64,000 bases of DNA from Apiospora phragmitis (GCA_038363925.1 JAQQWL010000016.1:1674001-1738000), one strand, 5' to 3'; shown: positions 43,908 through 56,100, counted from the first letter of the stretch. Notes: generated by a model not told the origin, from the letters alone. Translations and numbers: made by a program.

Positions 43908-46013
43908 GCGTAGGCTATTAAGGTTTAACCCTTTTTTATCGGGCCATTCACTATCTATCGTTCTTAGTTATTACTAGCTAGTATCTTACAACATTTAAAA
44001 CAGAAGGCCGTAATAACCAGATCGTGTAGGTTAGATAAGAAACGTACCAGAGAAAAGTAATAACGCGTGGCTATTATGGTAAGTTGGATAGGGGCAACGT
44101 CCCTCTGCCCTGCCCTGCCCTTCAGAAGACTGCAAGGGTAGCGGATAGGATCATCGAAAATCGGTCCTCTAAAGCAAATGTTGGCAAGTCGTAGGCTCTA
44201 TCTGAGTAGGACACGTCGTATGCTTCCAATGGACCAGGCGCTTGCACGAGGCGGTTGGAGCGTGAAGATTAATAAACCCTGGGCCCCGATACCACAGCAT
44301 CTGGCCTTCGGCTGAGGTGGAAAAGGGAGGTAGAAGAGAAGAATAGTCTGAATGGAAGAGACTACCTTGCCCCTGATGACCTTTCCCACACTGCTTTCAT
44401 CGGGGCAGCCAATAGGAAATATCCCGCTCTATCCGTCACACTGCTACGCCAGAGGTCTTTTGCTTGCCCACTTCTGCAGTCCCTTACCACTCTACATGCA
44501 TGGCGTCCTCGGCCCGTCACACAAGGCGTCTGCAGCGGTTATTGTTCAGCCCTCACAGCTGGGCAAACACTGCCCTGCCACATCCTAGTTTGCCTAGGGG
44601 CCTGTGGTCTTGTCCCCGTCAGCAAGCCTGAACGTACCGCGCCTCCCCCCCTATCGCCAACTGGAGCATTGCTGGCCTCTGCCTGCCCTAACACCCGAGA
44701 CCCTCTGGCCATCCTCTTGTTTTTGGATGATGTGTCGGCGCCTCTCCGCATCAGTTTTCCTCCGCCCACTTATTCCGGTTTCCCTTCCCACTGCCCGCGA
44801 TCTACCATGGATTTTTCGAAGTGACCCATCTATTGCGTCGACCTCCAATCTATTCGGAGTCCTCCTTGGCCTGGATGCTCACCACGGTGTAGCTCCCTGT
44901 TCGAAAAGTCCAAGCCCAGTGTATTTAGCAATTCTTTTAACTAACCCGGTCTAAGATAATAGTATTACTCGGATTAATGAACCCTAGAATGGGCTGTCGA
45001 CGTATGGCTGTTTCTATCGATCCCGATCGCTCCGATACATCTTATTAAAAATTGCTATCCCCCGAATAAATCATCCCCGAGCACATCAGGTACCACCGAA
45101 CGGTCTTACGAAACCGTAGCGCCTCTTATCTACTCGATTAATATAGTTACCGCGCCCCCAACGGTTATTTCTGCTCGTCGCCTTCAATGGGAGGTGGGCC
45201 CAACTGGACGTGCATGACCCTGGGAAGAGCCCAACACTGGGTATCGTCGCTTGTCGTTTAACGATATTAACAACCAGAGCCTATGGCCAGTTCTGTGTCC
45301 GTGGACAGAACTGGCGAGAAGGCACCTTCGGTTAGTCCGGTTTCAGAAACTATAAAGCAGTGGCCGTAGGAATACGAGGAGTGGTGCTCATTTCACGTAC
45401 TGAAGAAAGGGTGCCTAATAAAGGAAAGGCACAGGAGACATGTAGGAACGGTCTCGAGGTAGCCTAGAAGAGAGTAGTAGCCGTCGACGAATATAACTCT
45501 GTTAGCAATCGAGAGAGGAAGCGACCTTGAGCGAGGACCACAAATGCAGGCGGATCATACTGTTAGTCTAGAGTTTTATTGGATATAGCTTCTTGTCAAT
45601 CGGGCCGCCAAGTATTCGGTTATATATCGTAGACTGTGGTTGATAACAGAATTACATATATTCATGGAGGGCTTTTCAAGAAGAAACATCGGCCATCCCG
45701 ATTGGTTAGCGGCATCGTTGGCACTATATAGCCGCGTGTGGAATGACGCATGGTAACTTGGACCGGAGTTCTTTCCTTTTCGCCACTGGCTTACGATACG
45801 CCGTGACTCCGTTGGTTATTCCATGCCTTCCCTAGTCTGAGGCCGAAGTTATATAGAATGTTAAGTCCATAAGGCTTCGTTCCTTTCCCTCTTCAAAACC
45901 CTTCGTCTCATTTCCTCTGCTCAAGAAACACTTGCACCAAAACCAACGTATCATCCTTCACCGGTTCTGCGCATCGTGAATACAGAACAAGCTTTACCAT
46001 CCCGCGCCTCAAA
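43908..46013. other. intergenic, no gene recognised
   Basis: 2.1 kb between the decayed C2H2 gene (minus) and an intact C2H2 gene (plus). Short ORFs around 44350-44950 overlap on both strands and match nothing. The last 150 bp before 46014 are pyrimidine-rich and A-rich, as in fungal core promoters and 5' UTRs. Confidence 0.4.
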
Positions 46014-46758
46014 ATGCAGAGTTACTCCGGCCGTGGCAGCCCACCAGAAACATCAAATTACCCCTCTCCTCATTCACAACATGCGCTGCCCGTAAACACC
46101 AGCACCTACAGCGCTACCAGCAGCAGTTCCAACTACATGACGGATCCAACTTCCCACTCGTATCCCAGGCCTGAGCTCCCGCCTTTGAATACAGAATCGT
46201 ACCGATCATCTAGCTCGAGCTACTTATATCCCTTCGACAGACCGTCTCACCTGCCTCAAGGGATTCTGGCACACCGGGCACCTCGCACGAAACGACGCCG
46301 CCTAACAACCAGGGAAGACGCCAACTTCCAGTGCGATGTCAAAGGATGTGGCAAGCTGTTCAGCCGCAGCTACAACTTCAAGGCCCATCTTAAGACTCAC
46401 GACGAGAAGCGAGAGTACCCATTTCCCTGCCAGGTAGAAGGCTACACCAAGAAGTTCGTGCGGAAAACCGATCTTTCCCGACACCACCAAAGCGTGCACA
46501 TGAAGGAGCGCAACCACAAATGCTATTTCTGTCACCGCACCTTCGCCAGGAAGGACACGCTCCAAAGGTAAGGCTTTCACTCTCTACTATTATTCACGCA
46601 GACTCCATCGACAAAGAGCACTGACATAATACTACCATAGGCACATAAAGGATACTTGCCCCAAAAGAATTTGTACTAGCACACTTAACGTACGCAACGA
46701 AGACTACGGTCCCGAAAAGCCCCATTCTATGGGTATTGATACTGTACCATCCACGTAA
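46014..46758 (+). CDS. C2H2 zinc-finger transcription factor, two exons, 223 aa
   Basis: Exon 1 is 46014-46567, the intron 46568-46640 (73 nt, GTAAGG...CCATAG), and exon 2 is 46641-46758. The N-terminal 95 residues are Ser/Pro/Tyr-rich. A basic linker (RTKRRRLTTREDANFQ) precedes three fingers. Finger 1 is normal (CDVKGCGKLF...HLKTH). Finger 2 reads CQVEGYTKKF...HHQSVH, where the second Cys ligand is Tyr (TAC at 46443-46445, one G-to-A from TGC). Finger 3 is CYFCHRTFARKDTLQRH with a final Cys after the intron. The arrangement matches a family common in Hypocreales. Sequence-specific DNA binding in the nucleus is expected, weakened by the damaged finger 2. No stop or frame break. Confidence 0.8.
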
Positions 46759-46925
46759 CTTCAGACACTCCCACCTCCTTGGTCGCCGTTTCCCGCAGCC
46801 TTATCCACTGCTCAAAGGCTACTAATGTCCCTTGAGAATTCTTCCGTTTCTTGTTTGACTCTGGCATGGTGGCGTTGAATGTTCTGCCGTTCAGTGCCAT
46901 GGTATTGGTCTCGTTGAGGACCTGT

Positions 46926-48138
46926 TCAGCGACTTCTTTGACTATTCGTGGCTCTCCGTTTGTTTTTCTGCAGGATTGTATTTCGTCCTCGCCTCCTGGT
47001 CTCCAGGTAATTGCGCCAAGGCATCATTGTCCTCAACCGATTCCATCTTGACATCCCGAGTGAACCCCTATGTGTGAGCCTATCGATCTTTTTGTGCATG
47101 TGCTGTAGTTTGCTGTCCATCTTCTTGTCCATTTTCAGTATGCGATTATACATTGAAATAATCTGCGCTTGAAGACCTTGCACAAACTCTAAGATATCGG
47201 ATCTGTCTTTTCGTTAGCAGCAATACGGGCTGGGCTACAACTTGTAAACTTACTGTTTTGCAGGAGGCTCTCGGTAGTTACATTGGATGCCTTTCTCCTT
47301 ACAGTTCTGACACGGCTTCAGCTCATCGCATTTAACTTTTAGCTGTCGGCAACTGCCACAAGCCTACACCGGGAGTCAGCAGTGAGGTGCATAAGGAGGT
47401 CCAGCGTGATACCTACTTGGGAAGCGCGTGGCGCCTTTCTTTTGGCTGTCGCTATGGCAACCGGGGCAGGATATGGCACCTCAGGACTCGGGGCATGTGG
47501 CCCATACCCGGGGGGCTGAGGATCATAGTGGCCAGGAAGCTGGGCTGGCGTTGGGGGAGCAGGCGTGTAATTTCCAGGTTGGTACATGGCAGGCGAGGGA
47601 GAGGGTATTGCGGGCCTAGCGGGCCGTTGTCGAAGCTCTGGGGCCTTCGGTGGTCCTCTGGTAGATGGTTGTTTGGATGAGGCATCCCCTGGGGCGTAGG
47701 CGAAAAACCATCTAGCGCATTGCTGGTGAAGTTTAGATCGCGCAGCTGAGGGAGAGTCATGTCTCCATGAGTTGGATCAGGTTTCATAAGCGGGGCTTTG
47801 GTATATTGCTGATAATGCGGCAGGATATGCGCTGGCGAAGGAGGATGTCGATGGTGTTCCTGTATTGGAGGTAGCGCAAATCGGTCTGGCTCATGATGAC
47901 GGCGCTCATCTAGCTGGTCTTGCACCGGGTTAGGAGGCGGCTCGACTGGACGATAGAACGGACGGTGATAAGAAGGGGGCGGTTGGTACTGCTGCGGTGG
48001 AGGTAATTGGGGATGGTGAGGGCCAGCAGAGTGCGGCGGCGGTGGATTGGTTGGTTGAGGTTGAGGAAGATGCTGCCAGTGCGCCGGACCGACAGCTGTG
48101 ACACGAGGTCGCTTGGCCTCGGGCGGTCCAGACTCCAT
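46926..48138 (-). CDS. Zn2Cys6 transcription factor, frame-disrupted, truncated
   Basis: The start (MESGPPEAKRPRV) leads into a Pro/His-rich N-terminus. Near 47592 a one-base loss separates it from MYQPGNYTPAPPTPAQ and AKRKAPRASQ. An intron ends at 47364; the next exon has the zinc cluster, C-x2-C-x6-C-x5-C-x2-C-x6-C (CGSCRQLKVKC, CQNCKEKGIQC), followed by NYREPPAKQ. A second intron leads to a dimerisation-like coil (MDKKMDSKLQHMHKKIDRL). Beyond about 47050 the frame is lost, although coding-like pieces (VKEVAEQVLNETN) continue in other frames toward the convergent C2H2 gene. The usual large C-terminal regulatory domain is missing. Nuclear regulator; target unknown. Confidence 0.65.
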
Positions 48139-49275
48139 ATTCGGATCAACCTCTGTGAAGGGGGTTGCTTGAAGTCAGCCAGGTCGTTAAGGAAAGTATG
48201 TGAGTTGACTTCCCTGACTTCAGCCGGCGAGCCTTGATGGCAAGGCTCGCATGTCATTTTGTAGTTCATCGTGGATTTCTCGGTGTGCACTCTGACTGCT
48301 GGGAGCTGTTGCTATCACGGCCCCGGGCCAATGAGAATGATATCGAAGCGCGGGCCCTGGCACCGGCGGCCTCGTTGAGACTTTCCGCAAGCGATTGCTT
48401 GAAGGCATAGATCACCTACGCCCGGCAGCAGTGGGTAAAGATCTCAACGAGCATCGGACTTGACAGTTTGTGGTATACAAAGTGTCCTGCCCCTGCCAGC
48501 CTAGTCCTCATGCCAACCCGTCCTAATCGCGCCTTGTACATGCTGATACCTGTAGTAGTCATATTACACTTTACAAAAAGTCTAGGTCGTTTCCTGTCCT
48601 CTCACCGCCAGTCGAGTAGGGTCATGTCCTGGCCGTTGGCTACCTGGATTGAGCTGTCCTGCATCGAGTAGGCCTGCGCGTATCCCTGGAGCCAGCCTGA
48701 TTATTTATTTACATTTCTCCGTCACCAAAGATGATGCATCATGCACCGCGGCGTAGAACCTAGCTTCAAATACTTTCGCGCTACCTGGAAGCGCTTGGGT
48801 CGGGCAGCCAGTCGCGGGGCACGGCAGTGTGAACATGCAGACCAGGGTCCAGAAAGGCAGTCGCACCAATGAACAACGCCCTATGCTACAACAGGGGGCG
48901 TAGGTACTCGCGATAACAGTGCGTGGTAGTTGCCCGAGAGCAGTAACCAATATTCATAAAGATCCTCCCTCCTGACCCTGGCTGCATCGGTTATGTTGAC
49001 CTGCATCGAGCAACCCCCATCCGGTGATCGACGGCACGAAGCCTGGGCGGCCACGGCTGTGGCGGCGTAAGTACAATTGCGTGGAATTCGATAAATAAAG
49101 CTTCTCTTCTGTTATTGATCTTCCTTCTTCCATTCTTCCTATCCTATCTAAAACTGAAATTCACTACCTAAATTCCCTAAACCACCGCTATCCCGTTGCG
49201 ATCGATATTATTATAGTAAGTCCTTCCTGACCTTTTACTAGCAAGTACGTCTCTTAACATGAACCAAGGGAATCA
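48139..49275. other. intergenic, no gene recognised
   Basis: Promoter side of the Zn2Cys6 gene. A Tyr-rich and Gln-rich minus ORF at 48290-47910 is a shadow of it. Nothing else is coding. Confidence 0.4.
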
Positions 49276-49554
49276 ATGGAACCCGAAAGTGAGATCCCGA
49301 TTGACAATGGGATATAATCCCCTAGTAACTTAGCTCTAATTCGCAATCTGCTATTAGGTCTGCGTCGCTTTTGGGGCTTGTTAGCGCTTTTTGTGCTTTT
49401 CGTCCTATACTTAGGGGCTTCTGCAGAAATTAAAGGCGATATCCGAGAGATTTGGGATGTATTGTGTTTGACTCTGAAACTCATCTTTTGGGTCTTTTTC
49501 GTTTTGAGTCTAGTAGGTATCGCGTTATGGGGGATCATACCCAGCACAGGATGA
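49276..49554 (+). pseudogene. small two-helix membrane protein with an in-frame stop
   Basis: From ATG 49276 the frame reads MEPESEIPIDNGI, meets TAA at 49315-49317 and continues without break as SPSNLALIRNLLLGLRRF, then two strong membrane segments (FWGLLALFVLFVLYLG and LIFWVFFVLSLVGIALWGII) to TGA at 49552-49554. Replacing TAA by Gln would give a 92-residue protein. An upstream exon is possible, because an acceptor-like CTTAAC-rich stretch precedes it. No family was recognised. The lesion is of the same C-to-T type as those in neighbouring genes. A minus ORF covering the region is a shadow. Confidence 0.4.
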
Positions 49555-50681
49555 TACAGGGAAATGAAAAATGGCAAGTGAAGAGGCAAAGACATTGTAG
49601 AAGGCGAGGGTAAAACTGGCTAGAGGGTAAAGGAGATCATTCCAGCTAAGGAGCTAGGTTGAAAAGGCCATGGTGGCTTGTGAGCAAGGCGAATAGAATG
49701 AGCATAAGCAGGAGATACGCACTGACGGGGAAGTCAATAAATAGTATGGGCTCGGGAGACCTCAAGTGAACCAACAGGGGCCCTAGGCGCTCACCGACTT
49801 CCCTCCAATGAGCAACTAATATGTGCGACTTGGACCGGAAGCCTCAGGACTGGACCTGAACGACAGATGTCTCGTTAGCTGGACTAATACAAGTACCTTG
49901 CGATCCACTTTGTCGGGGTGTCAGGATCTCTTCGCTGAGACCACCTGGAAGCGATTGGCTCCGGAGGCAGATTATGGTGATGGCACTGCATGACTGTTGG
50001 CTGCACAAGTCGGGTTGCCCTGCGTCAAGCAGCCCCACACGTACCAGTGCATTCGTGATGCAAGCCCAGCATTCGCGGCGACCGCGTCTTCGTCAGCAAG
50101 TCTAACGAGAGGAAGCTCCAGCACCGGTGAATCTAAACCTGGTTCTATTGGATTTCGCGCTCTGCGAGAGAATACGTTTACAAAACCCCGTGTATGATGT
50201 GGGGTGCGAGAGCAAACGGTGTAAGTGGATTGGCTCCTTTTGCCTGGCCGCTAACAGCCCAGTGCTCCAGGCCTCCCCCTGCCCAGGTTATCATTTCGCA
50301 GAGACCCGCAGAGAAGAGGCACTGGCGACTCCACTGAAATGGCCCACGTCACGACAAGGCTGAGTTCGCCGACAACCTTTTTTGTTCCAATCTTTTCGTC
50401 TTCCGCCTCCACCCATTTAGCAACTCGAGACACCACCTGCGTGGCGCAAACAGCAGCTGCCCTGTCGAGTTTTGGTTAGCGTTATTCCGCCGACTACCTA
50501 TCAGGCAGGCGTGGAGTGCGCGTCGGTCCAACCTGTTGCTCGCGGTTTGCGATCACCCCGACTACTTAGCCGTTCACTGCTTTCGGCTTGATCAAAGGAG
50601 GTTCATCCTAGTTCTATTGATTACGACCAAAGCTTGGCTCAGTTAGTATCGACATAGCCAAGTTTAGGCTTTTCCAGCACG
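49555..50681. other. intergenic, no gene recognised
   Basis: 1.1 kb of low-coding sequence; the right end should hold the promoter of the F-box gene. Confidence 0.4.
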
Positions 50682-51300
50682 ATGAAAAGGCTTGTTTCGT
50701 CTGGGGCGAGAGTGCCATCCAATAGTGGTGCTATGATGGCCCGGCCCACCTCGTCGGGATTGATAAAACTACCCTATGAGATGGTTGCCAATATTGCCAT
50801 GCGCCTCAGTATTGAGGAGGTATTCGACTTATCCTTCTGCTGCCGCCACTTCCAGTATATCATCACCGAAGATAGATTCTGCAAACTCATCGTTCGGGTA
50901 AGACATTTCTTGGTTGCCGGGATTTACGGGTTCAGCTTACTGATGTTAATTAGGCAAAAGCACCTTACTCTCTTAAGGCGCAGCAGGCAGTGCACGACGG
51001 CCGGTATGCGAGAGCACTGAGACGATTAGTTAAAAGGCGGAGAGCCGTCGCAGAAGCTCGCCCTTACGTTGTGGCGATGATTGGACTCGCCGACACTTAT
51101 CTATATTCCAGTGGCAAGTTGTGCTATGTACACGGGGATACGGCACAAAGATAGCTTCGGATTCTGGATTTACAGAACCCGCCCGGTCAGGAGACCGTAG
51201 TCGACATCCCGAGGCTTACAGCCGAAGCCATCCCACGCTCCAAGAATTGCCAAAAATACACATTTCACGTTACGGAGCCCGGCACAAGCACCTCCCCACG
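50682..51300 (+). pseudogene. F-box protein, truncated by stop
   Basis: Exon 1 (50682-50897) encodes an F-box: LIKLPYEMVANIAMRLSIEE, VFDLSFCCRHFQYI. A 56-nt intron (50898-50953, GTAAGA...TTAATTAG) joins to exon 2: AKAPYSLKAQQAVHDGRYA, RALRRLVKRRRAVAEARPYV, YLYSSGKLCYVHGDTA. An in-frame TAG at 51152-51154 follows QR, where Trp seems natural (TGG to TAG, a G-to-A change), and the frame continues LRILDLQNPPGQETVVDI to about 51240. After that the sense is lost. The original would be a fungal F-box/WD-like adaptor of several hundred residues, linking substrates to SCF ubiquitin ligase. Now probably non-functional. Confidence 0.6.
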
Positions 51301-51637
51301 TAATATGTCTACGTCGGCGGCGAGATCAAGAGCATTACGACTGCGAGGGAAGCATGGGAAAGTCTGCACGGTGCGGGAAAATATGTATCTCATGATAGAA
51401 ACACGGCGTTGACGAACAAAGCAAGTCTCCACAGGGGTAATCGATGCAATACGAGGACCAGCACATTAACTCGCCACGTTCCGCGCTAAATTCTGCCACG
51501 CATGAGCTCAAACCTCCCCATACGCCATCAACCTTCAGTCCTCTTGACTGCATGGGAACGCATAGCCTAGGCCGTGGTCAGCCATCCGTCAGCCGTCTTT
51601 ACAGAATGCATCACGTACCAGAGCTACTATCCGTCGA

Positions 51638-51802
51638 CTAGATGTTGTGGACGCAGGCGCGGCAGGTATGGACCTTGCAATACCGGCACTCGAAAATCCA
51701 CCAAGAGGGACCTGAATGACATAGGCTGCAGGTCCACTGGATCAGCGTGCTGTCGGACTTGATCATCTTGAAAGAGTGGGCGCAGCTGTTGGCGACCGCC
51801 AT
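51638..51802 (-). CDS. small Cys-rich zinc-binding-like protein, 54 aa
   Basis: A short ORF with a perfect CACCATGG context at 51802. The sequence has evenly spaced cysteines: WTCSLCHSGPSWWIFECRYC then KVHTCRACVHNI, i.e. two C-x2-C pairs plus C-x2-C, with His nearby, suggesting a treble-clef or RING-like zinc site. The N-terminus (MAVANSCAHSFKMIKSDSTL) is polar with no signal peptide. Similar tiny Cys-rich proteins occur widely in Sordariomycetes, but I cannot name the family. The frame is open upstream of the ATG, so a longer N-terminus is possible. Confidence 0.55.
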   Translation of the reverse strand: MAVANSCAHSFKMIKSDSTLIQWTCSLCHSGPSWWIFECRYCKVHTCRACVHNI

Positions 51803-52104
51803 GGTGTTTGAAGCTGTAGCACTGCAGTCGATTGGGGAAGAAGGGGGATGATGCGGCAGGAGAAAGTGGCATGGGCGACTGGTAGGTTGGGGCGCCTTTA
51901 TAGAACCTCTGGTATGGGTCAGGTCGCCCTGTGGCGTGAAACGACCATCTTATCTGGTGGGCTATGTGATGCTATCCCAGCTCCGTATACGTGTATCCTA
52001 GCTTTATGTGACGACTCCCAACATTTGGTGCGAGACCCTTATCCCGCAGGCGGTGGATGACCGATTCTACCTCGAAAGCTAGGATGGGGTGACGCGTCTC
52101 CCGT

Positions 52105-52483
52105 CTACTGCCTCTTCCGACCGAATAGGTAAGCCACGAAAAAGCAGTGGGCTTCGATGGAGTGGTTCGGGTGCGTCATGACAGCATAAGTGGCGCGTTC
52201 ATCTGGGAGGCACTGGATCATGACATCGGGTCTGAGCCACGGGGGCCTGGGAATCGGGCATTATAGAAACTGCTAGGGGAACCATCTAGCGAATCGTTCA
52301 GCATAGCCGGCTTCGACGGCAATTCTCTTCGTCCTTTTGCATAGGGCCAGGGATCCAGGAGTGATGTGGACTCGCTAAATGGCGTGCGACCTGTCCATTT
52401 GGTCCCAGATAAGGATGGTCGTATTAGCGGGCGTGACCCAGGAGAGATTCGGCGGCGGGTACCGGGAGTTGTGCCGTAGGCAG
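52105..52483 (-). pseudogene. terminal exon of a decayed gene with three in-frame stops
   Basis: A strong acceptor (CCCCTTTTCGCTTTTTCAG) ends at 52484. The frame after it reads coherently to a terminal TAG at 52105-52107: RYPPPNLSWVTPANTTILIW, then stop TAG (52375-52377), VHITPGSLALCKRTKRIAVE, stop TAG (52273-52275), QFL, stop TAA (52261-52263), PRPPWLRPDVMIQCLPDERA, and a C-terminus CFFVAYLFGRKRQ. All three internal stops fit CAG/CAA to TAG/TAA. No frame break occurs within the 379 nt. The upstream exons were not found. I do not recognise the family; the sequence looks well conserved otherwise. Confidence 0.5.
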
Positions 52484-53136
52484 CTGAAAAAGCGAAAAGG
52501 GGGAGGATTACCTGTGGTTACAGTGCTTGTTGGGAAATGCGAGCTTGCAAGGGGTTAGCCCGGAACTGTGTCTCCTGCTTCCGCAGGCCACGCCCATTAG
52601 CCACATACTACCATAGCCAACAGGCTGGCCTCAGTAGTTGGTCGATTCCATCTTTGAGGCAGTCACACACTACTGCCGACCTCCTGCAACGCCCGTCCCC
52701 TCAGGGCACCCCCAGAAGTCTCCCAACACATACTCTGCAATGACGGCTGTCTGCGATGCAGTATTCATGCGGACGTTGTGAATACAATCAGACAGTGGCT
52801 AAAGAGATCGGTAACATTCATAAGCTTTATTTACATAGACCTAGTAATTACCTCTCAAATGTTCCAATAACTAACCAACCAAATAGCGAAACAAGATAAA
52901 AAAAGGGAAAACTACTCGCAGTGTCCGTTGCAAAACAGATTCAGTGCCATATTAATCTCAATTTCGTATACCTTGGCGCATCTGCTATACAATCCCTCGA
53001 AACTTGAAATCGCCCATTTGGAGCCGCGATAAATAGCCACAACACGAGGTTCTCAATACGAAGCTCACAGTTTGGAATCAAAATCCTAAAACTCGGCAAG
53101 CTCCCGTGTCGGGCGTGCCCCGGAGCTGGCGACCAA
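52484..53136. other. no confident gene; possible upstream exons of the remnant and ste23 3' flank
   Basis: No exon could be placed. From 52800 the DNA is AT-rich and lies just 3' of the protease gene. Confidence 0.35.
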
Positions 53137-56100
53137 TTAAGACTTGTACTCTCTGACTTCGGTAATCAGATAGGGCACAATCCCTTTATTTGGTACTGTC
53201 TCGGCTTCCTTGTCGGCCGAGGCTGCCTCCTGTGTCTTGGCACTTGTGCCTTGGGCCTCCAAGTACACCACCACCTTAGCCCTCCTAGGCGACGAGGGCA
53301 GGATGTGGTTCGAGTAGAACTCCATCATGTCAGACTTGGTCAATTGCTTCACATGAATGGCATCTTCTTGCGCTAATCTCGGGCGTTAGTAACATGTGCA
53401 TATGATATGCTTTCGGGAGACAGCCATACCTGCTTCAAAATCGTAGTACTCGTTGGAAATTTGTGCCCAGTGCCTTCCAGTCTCCTGATTGAGGTTATTC
53501 ACCTTCTCGAGGCGTTTGACTACCACGGCTCTCTTGTGGCTCTCGAACTCGGTATCGCTTATGGTGCTTAGCGCAGTAGCTTGGGCATCCAGGAATGAAT
53601 TAATACGTAACTCCAAATATTCACAAGTTCTCTCGCTTTGGATAATGAACCGGAAACTATAAGTCGTCGAGCAGCTTCGAATGCCACTGAAAATAACATA
53701 GCCAAGTTGCTCCTTAGTGCGCAGCTGATCGAAAGCAGGTTCGTGTATAATTTAGTCGAGCAGCTGCGTCTTAGCTCGCACCATGCGGTCACCCCTATTT
53801 CCGATGTGGAGATAGTATTCAATGCAGTGGTTGACGTTGACGGGATCCTTGAGTGTCTTCTTGTAGAGATAGTTAACACCCTCGGGAAACACCAGGGATC
53901 GTAGGATCGGTAACTGGTCCTTGAGGAGCACACGGGGCTTCAGCGTATTCTTAATCATCGTGGTCAGTTTCAGGGCATCCTCCTTATACAAGTTGCCGTG
54001 TACGTAAGCTTCAATATACATTTAGGAGATGAGTTGCTTATAGAAAGCCCGTGTAGCTTCAACGGTAATGCCTAGGAGCTCCGCTTCAAGTTGATCCACG
54101 ACGAAGTCATGCTCCGAGGTAAGCCATGAGATATAATCTCCGATCTGTGTGAATGGTTGTTGGAGCTCCCAGTTTTTGTACCCACGCGACAACCGCTCTT
54201 TGACGATATCAAAGCGTGCATCACGGATCTCCAGGTCGCGCATGGTTATCAAAACCTGCTCTAGCAAAATTGGGAGCTTATCATTATAACCCGACACTTC
54301 AACAAAGAGGCCCCGGGAGTCCAGAGTAACGTAGTACTGCAAGCCTGCCAGTTCTGCATTATAGGAGTACTCCTCCATAGCATCCCGGACAAGGTCCGTG
54401 TATAACTTGGCCTTCACCGAGTTCTCTGCCGTGGCAAAGATAATGGGGTTCTTGCAGCTAACCACTAGGTTCGCCTTCGGTACCCAGAAGGTGTCATCTT
54501 TCTTGAACCATGTTCTGGCCGCGTTGTCGTTCCGTAGTAGACGAGGCGCCAAGGCTGGCTCTTTAACTTCCTTCTTTTCGACTTCCAGCTTGGTCGGGAT
54601 GAACTGGTTCTTGTGCGGCAGATGCAATTGAGGCAAACGCGCTTTGGCGTCAGCACTGGCGGCCTTTGCTATCTCCGCAAGGAACTCTTCAGGGATCTTC
54701 TCCGCCTTGTACTCGGTTCCATACCACTTTTCATTCTGGTCCCAGTCACCAGGGTAGTCTCTAGAAACCAGGGTCATCCTGAAATTGTCCGGCCGAAGAC
54801 AATCCAACCCCTGGGAAATAAGGTCGGCGTCAAACTTGCGGAGTCGGCTTTGCCCACTAAGTAACCACTCTCTCGGCAATGGCTTCTGCATGACGGCGGC
54901 AATCTTGCTCGTGAAACGGCTGGCTGGGGTTTTCTGCTTAAACTTGAAGTCCACGTCGGCCATGCCCTTCAGCTCCTGGAAAATCCATTCCTGCGGTGGG
55001 GTTTCTCGAAGCAAAGCAATGTATTGAAAGAAGACCTTAACGATTTCCTTGTAGTTCACCAAGCCCTGTATCTCAAAGTTAGCCTAGGGACTGACCATTA
55101 CTACCAGAGAGCACTTACATCTTGGGTTAGTCGAACCTGGCAGTTAAACACCCCGGGGGTGCCGGGGCAAACAGCATCCACACCGGCACTTAGCGAGTTG
55201 GCCCAGCCTTTGGATTTAATATACGAGAAAATACTGCCACGCCCCTCATGCCCAATCAGGTGACTGATATACTGGCTTGGCTGCGATTCGTAGAGCTTCA
55301 CCTCGTCCATGAATGGGAAGAAGAGGTTAAGCGCCCTCGAGTCCATAACAGGCTTCGCAAAGCATTGCCAGTTCAGCTGTTCTTCCGTAAATGGCACTTC
55401 ATCTTCCCACCGGTTTTGAGACAGATTCTTGTTGGGCACAGCTGAAAAAAGCTCGGCCGCCCAGCGTTCCAGGACGTCAAGGGTCTCCCGGCCAAGCACA
55501 CACAGCTTCATTATGTTTGCCGAGTAATGCTTCTCATGGAACTCCATGAATTTGGCCCGGACGTCGATACCGCGTGCCTCGGGCTCTGTCTTAAGAACTT
55601 CAAAGTTTCCCGTACCAAAGTGGCAGTAGGGGTGCTTTGGGTTCGATAAGCTCTTCTCGAGTTGGTACAAACGCCACTGATCATTCTGCTGGTTCTTCTT
55701 GTTCTCCGAATCAACGGCTCGCAGCTCACGGTCCAAAGCCGATAAGAGAAACAGTGGCTCAATGAAGAACTGAGCGAAGCGATCCAGAGCCCCATACAAT
55801 GGGGACTCGGATGATCCTTTGCCCTCGTCAGGTTTCGCGCCTACCTCGAAAAAGTAGTTTGTGGAAGTTGCACCAGTATAGGCATTGGAGTGTCCAGAGT
55901 GCGCTGATAGATACTGGTTGTACGCATTTTCCACCGGATACTTCTTAGTTCCCATGAACAAGAGCTGCGCGGCGTCAGTCAGAAACGGCTCAGACGGCAA
56001 CGTGACAGACGGCATCGTGACAGACAGCTAGACTTACATGTTCCACGGCGTGAGCCATACCTGGCGTGTGCTCCTCATCACTAAAGTTGCCTACATTCAC

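Noticed and set aside
39838..54024. Alternative genetic code with TAA/TAG as Gln
   Set aside because: Other genes here end normally at TAA/TAG (rhodopsin-like, RING, ies1, C2H2), and the affected codons cluster with other C-to-T changes.
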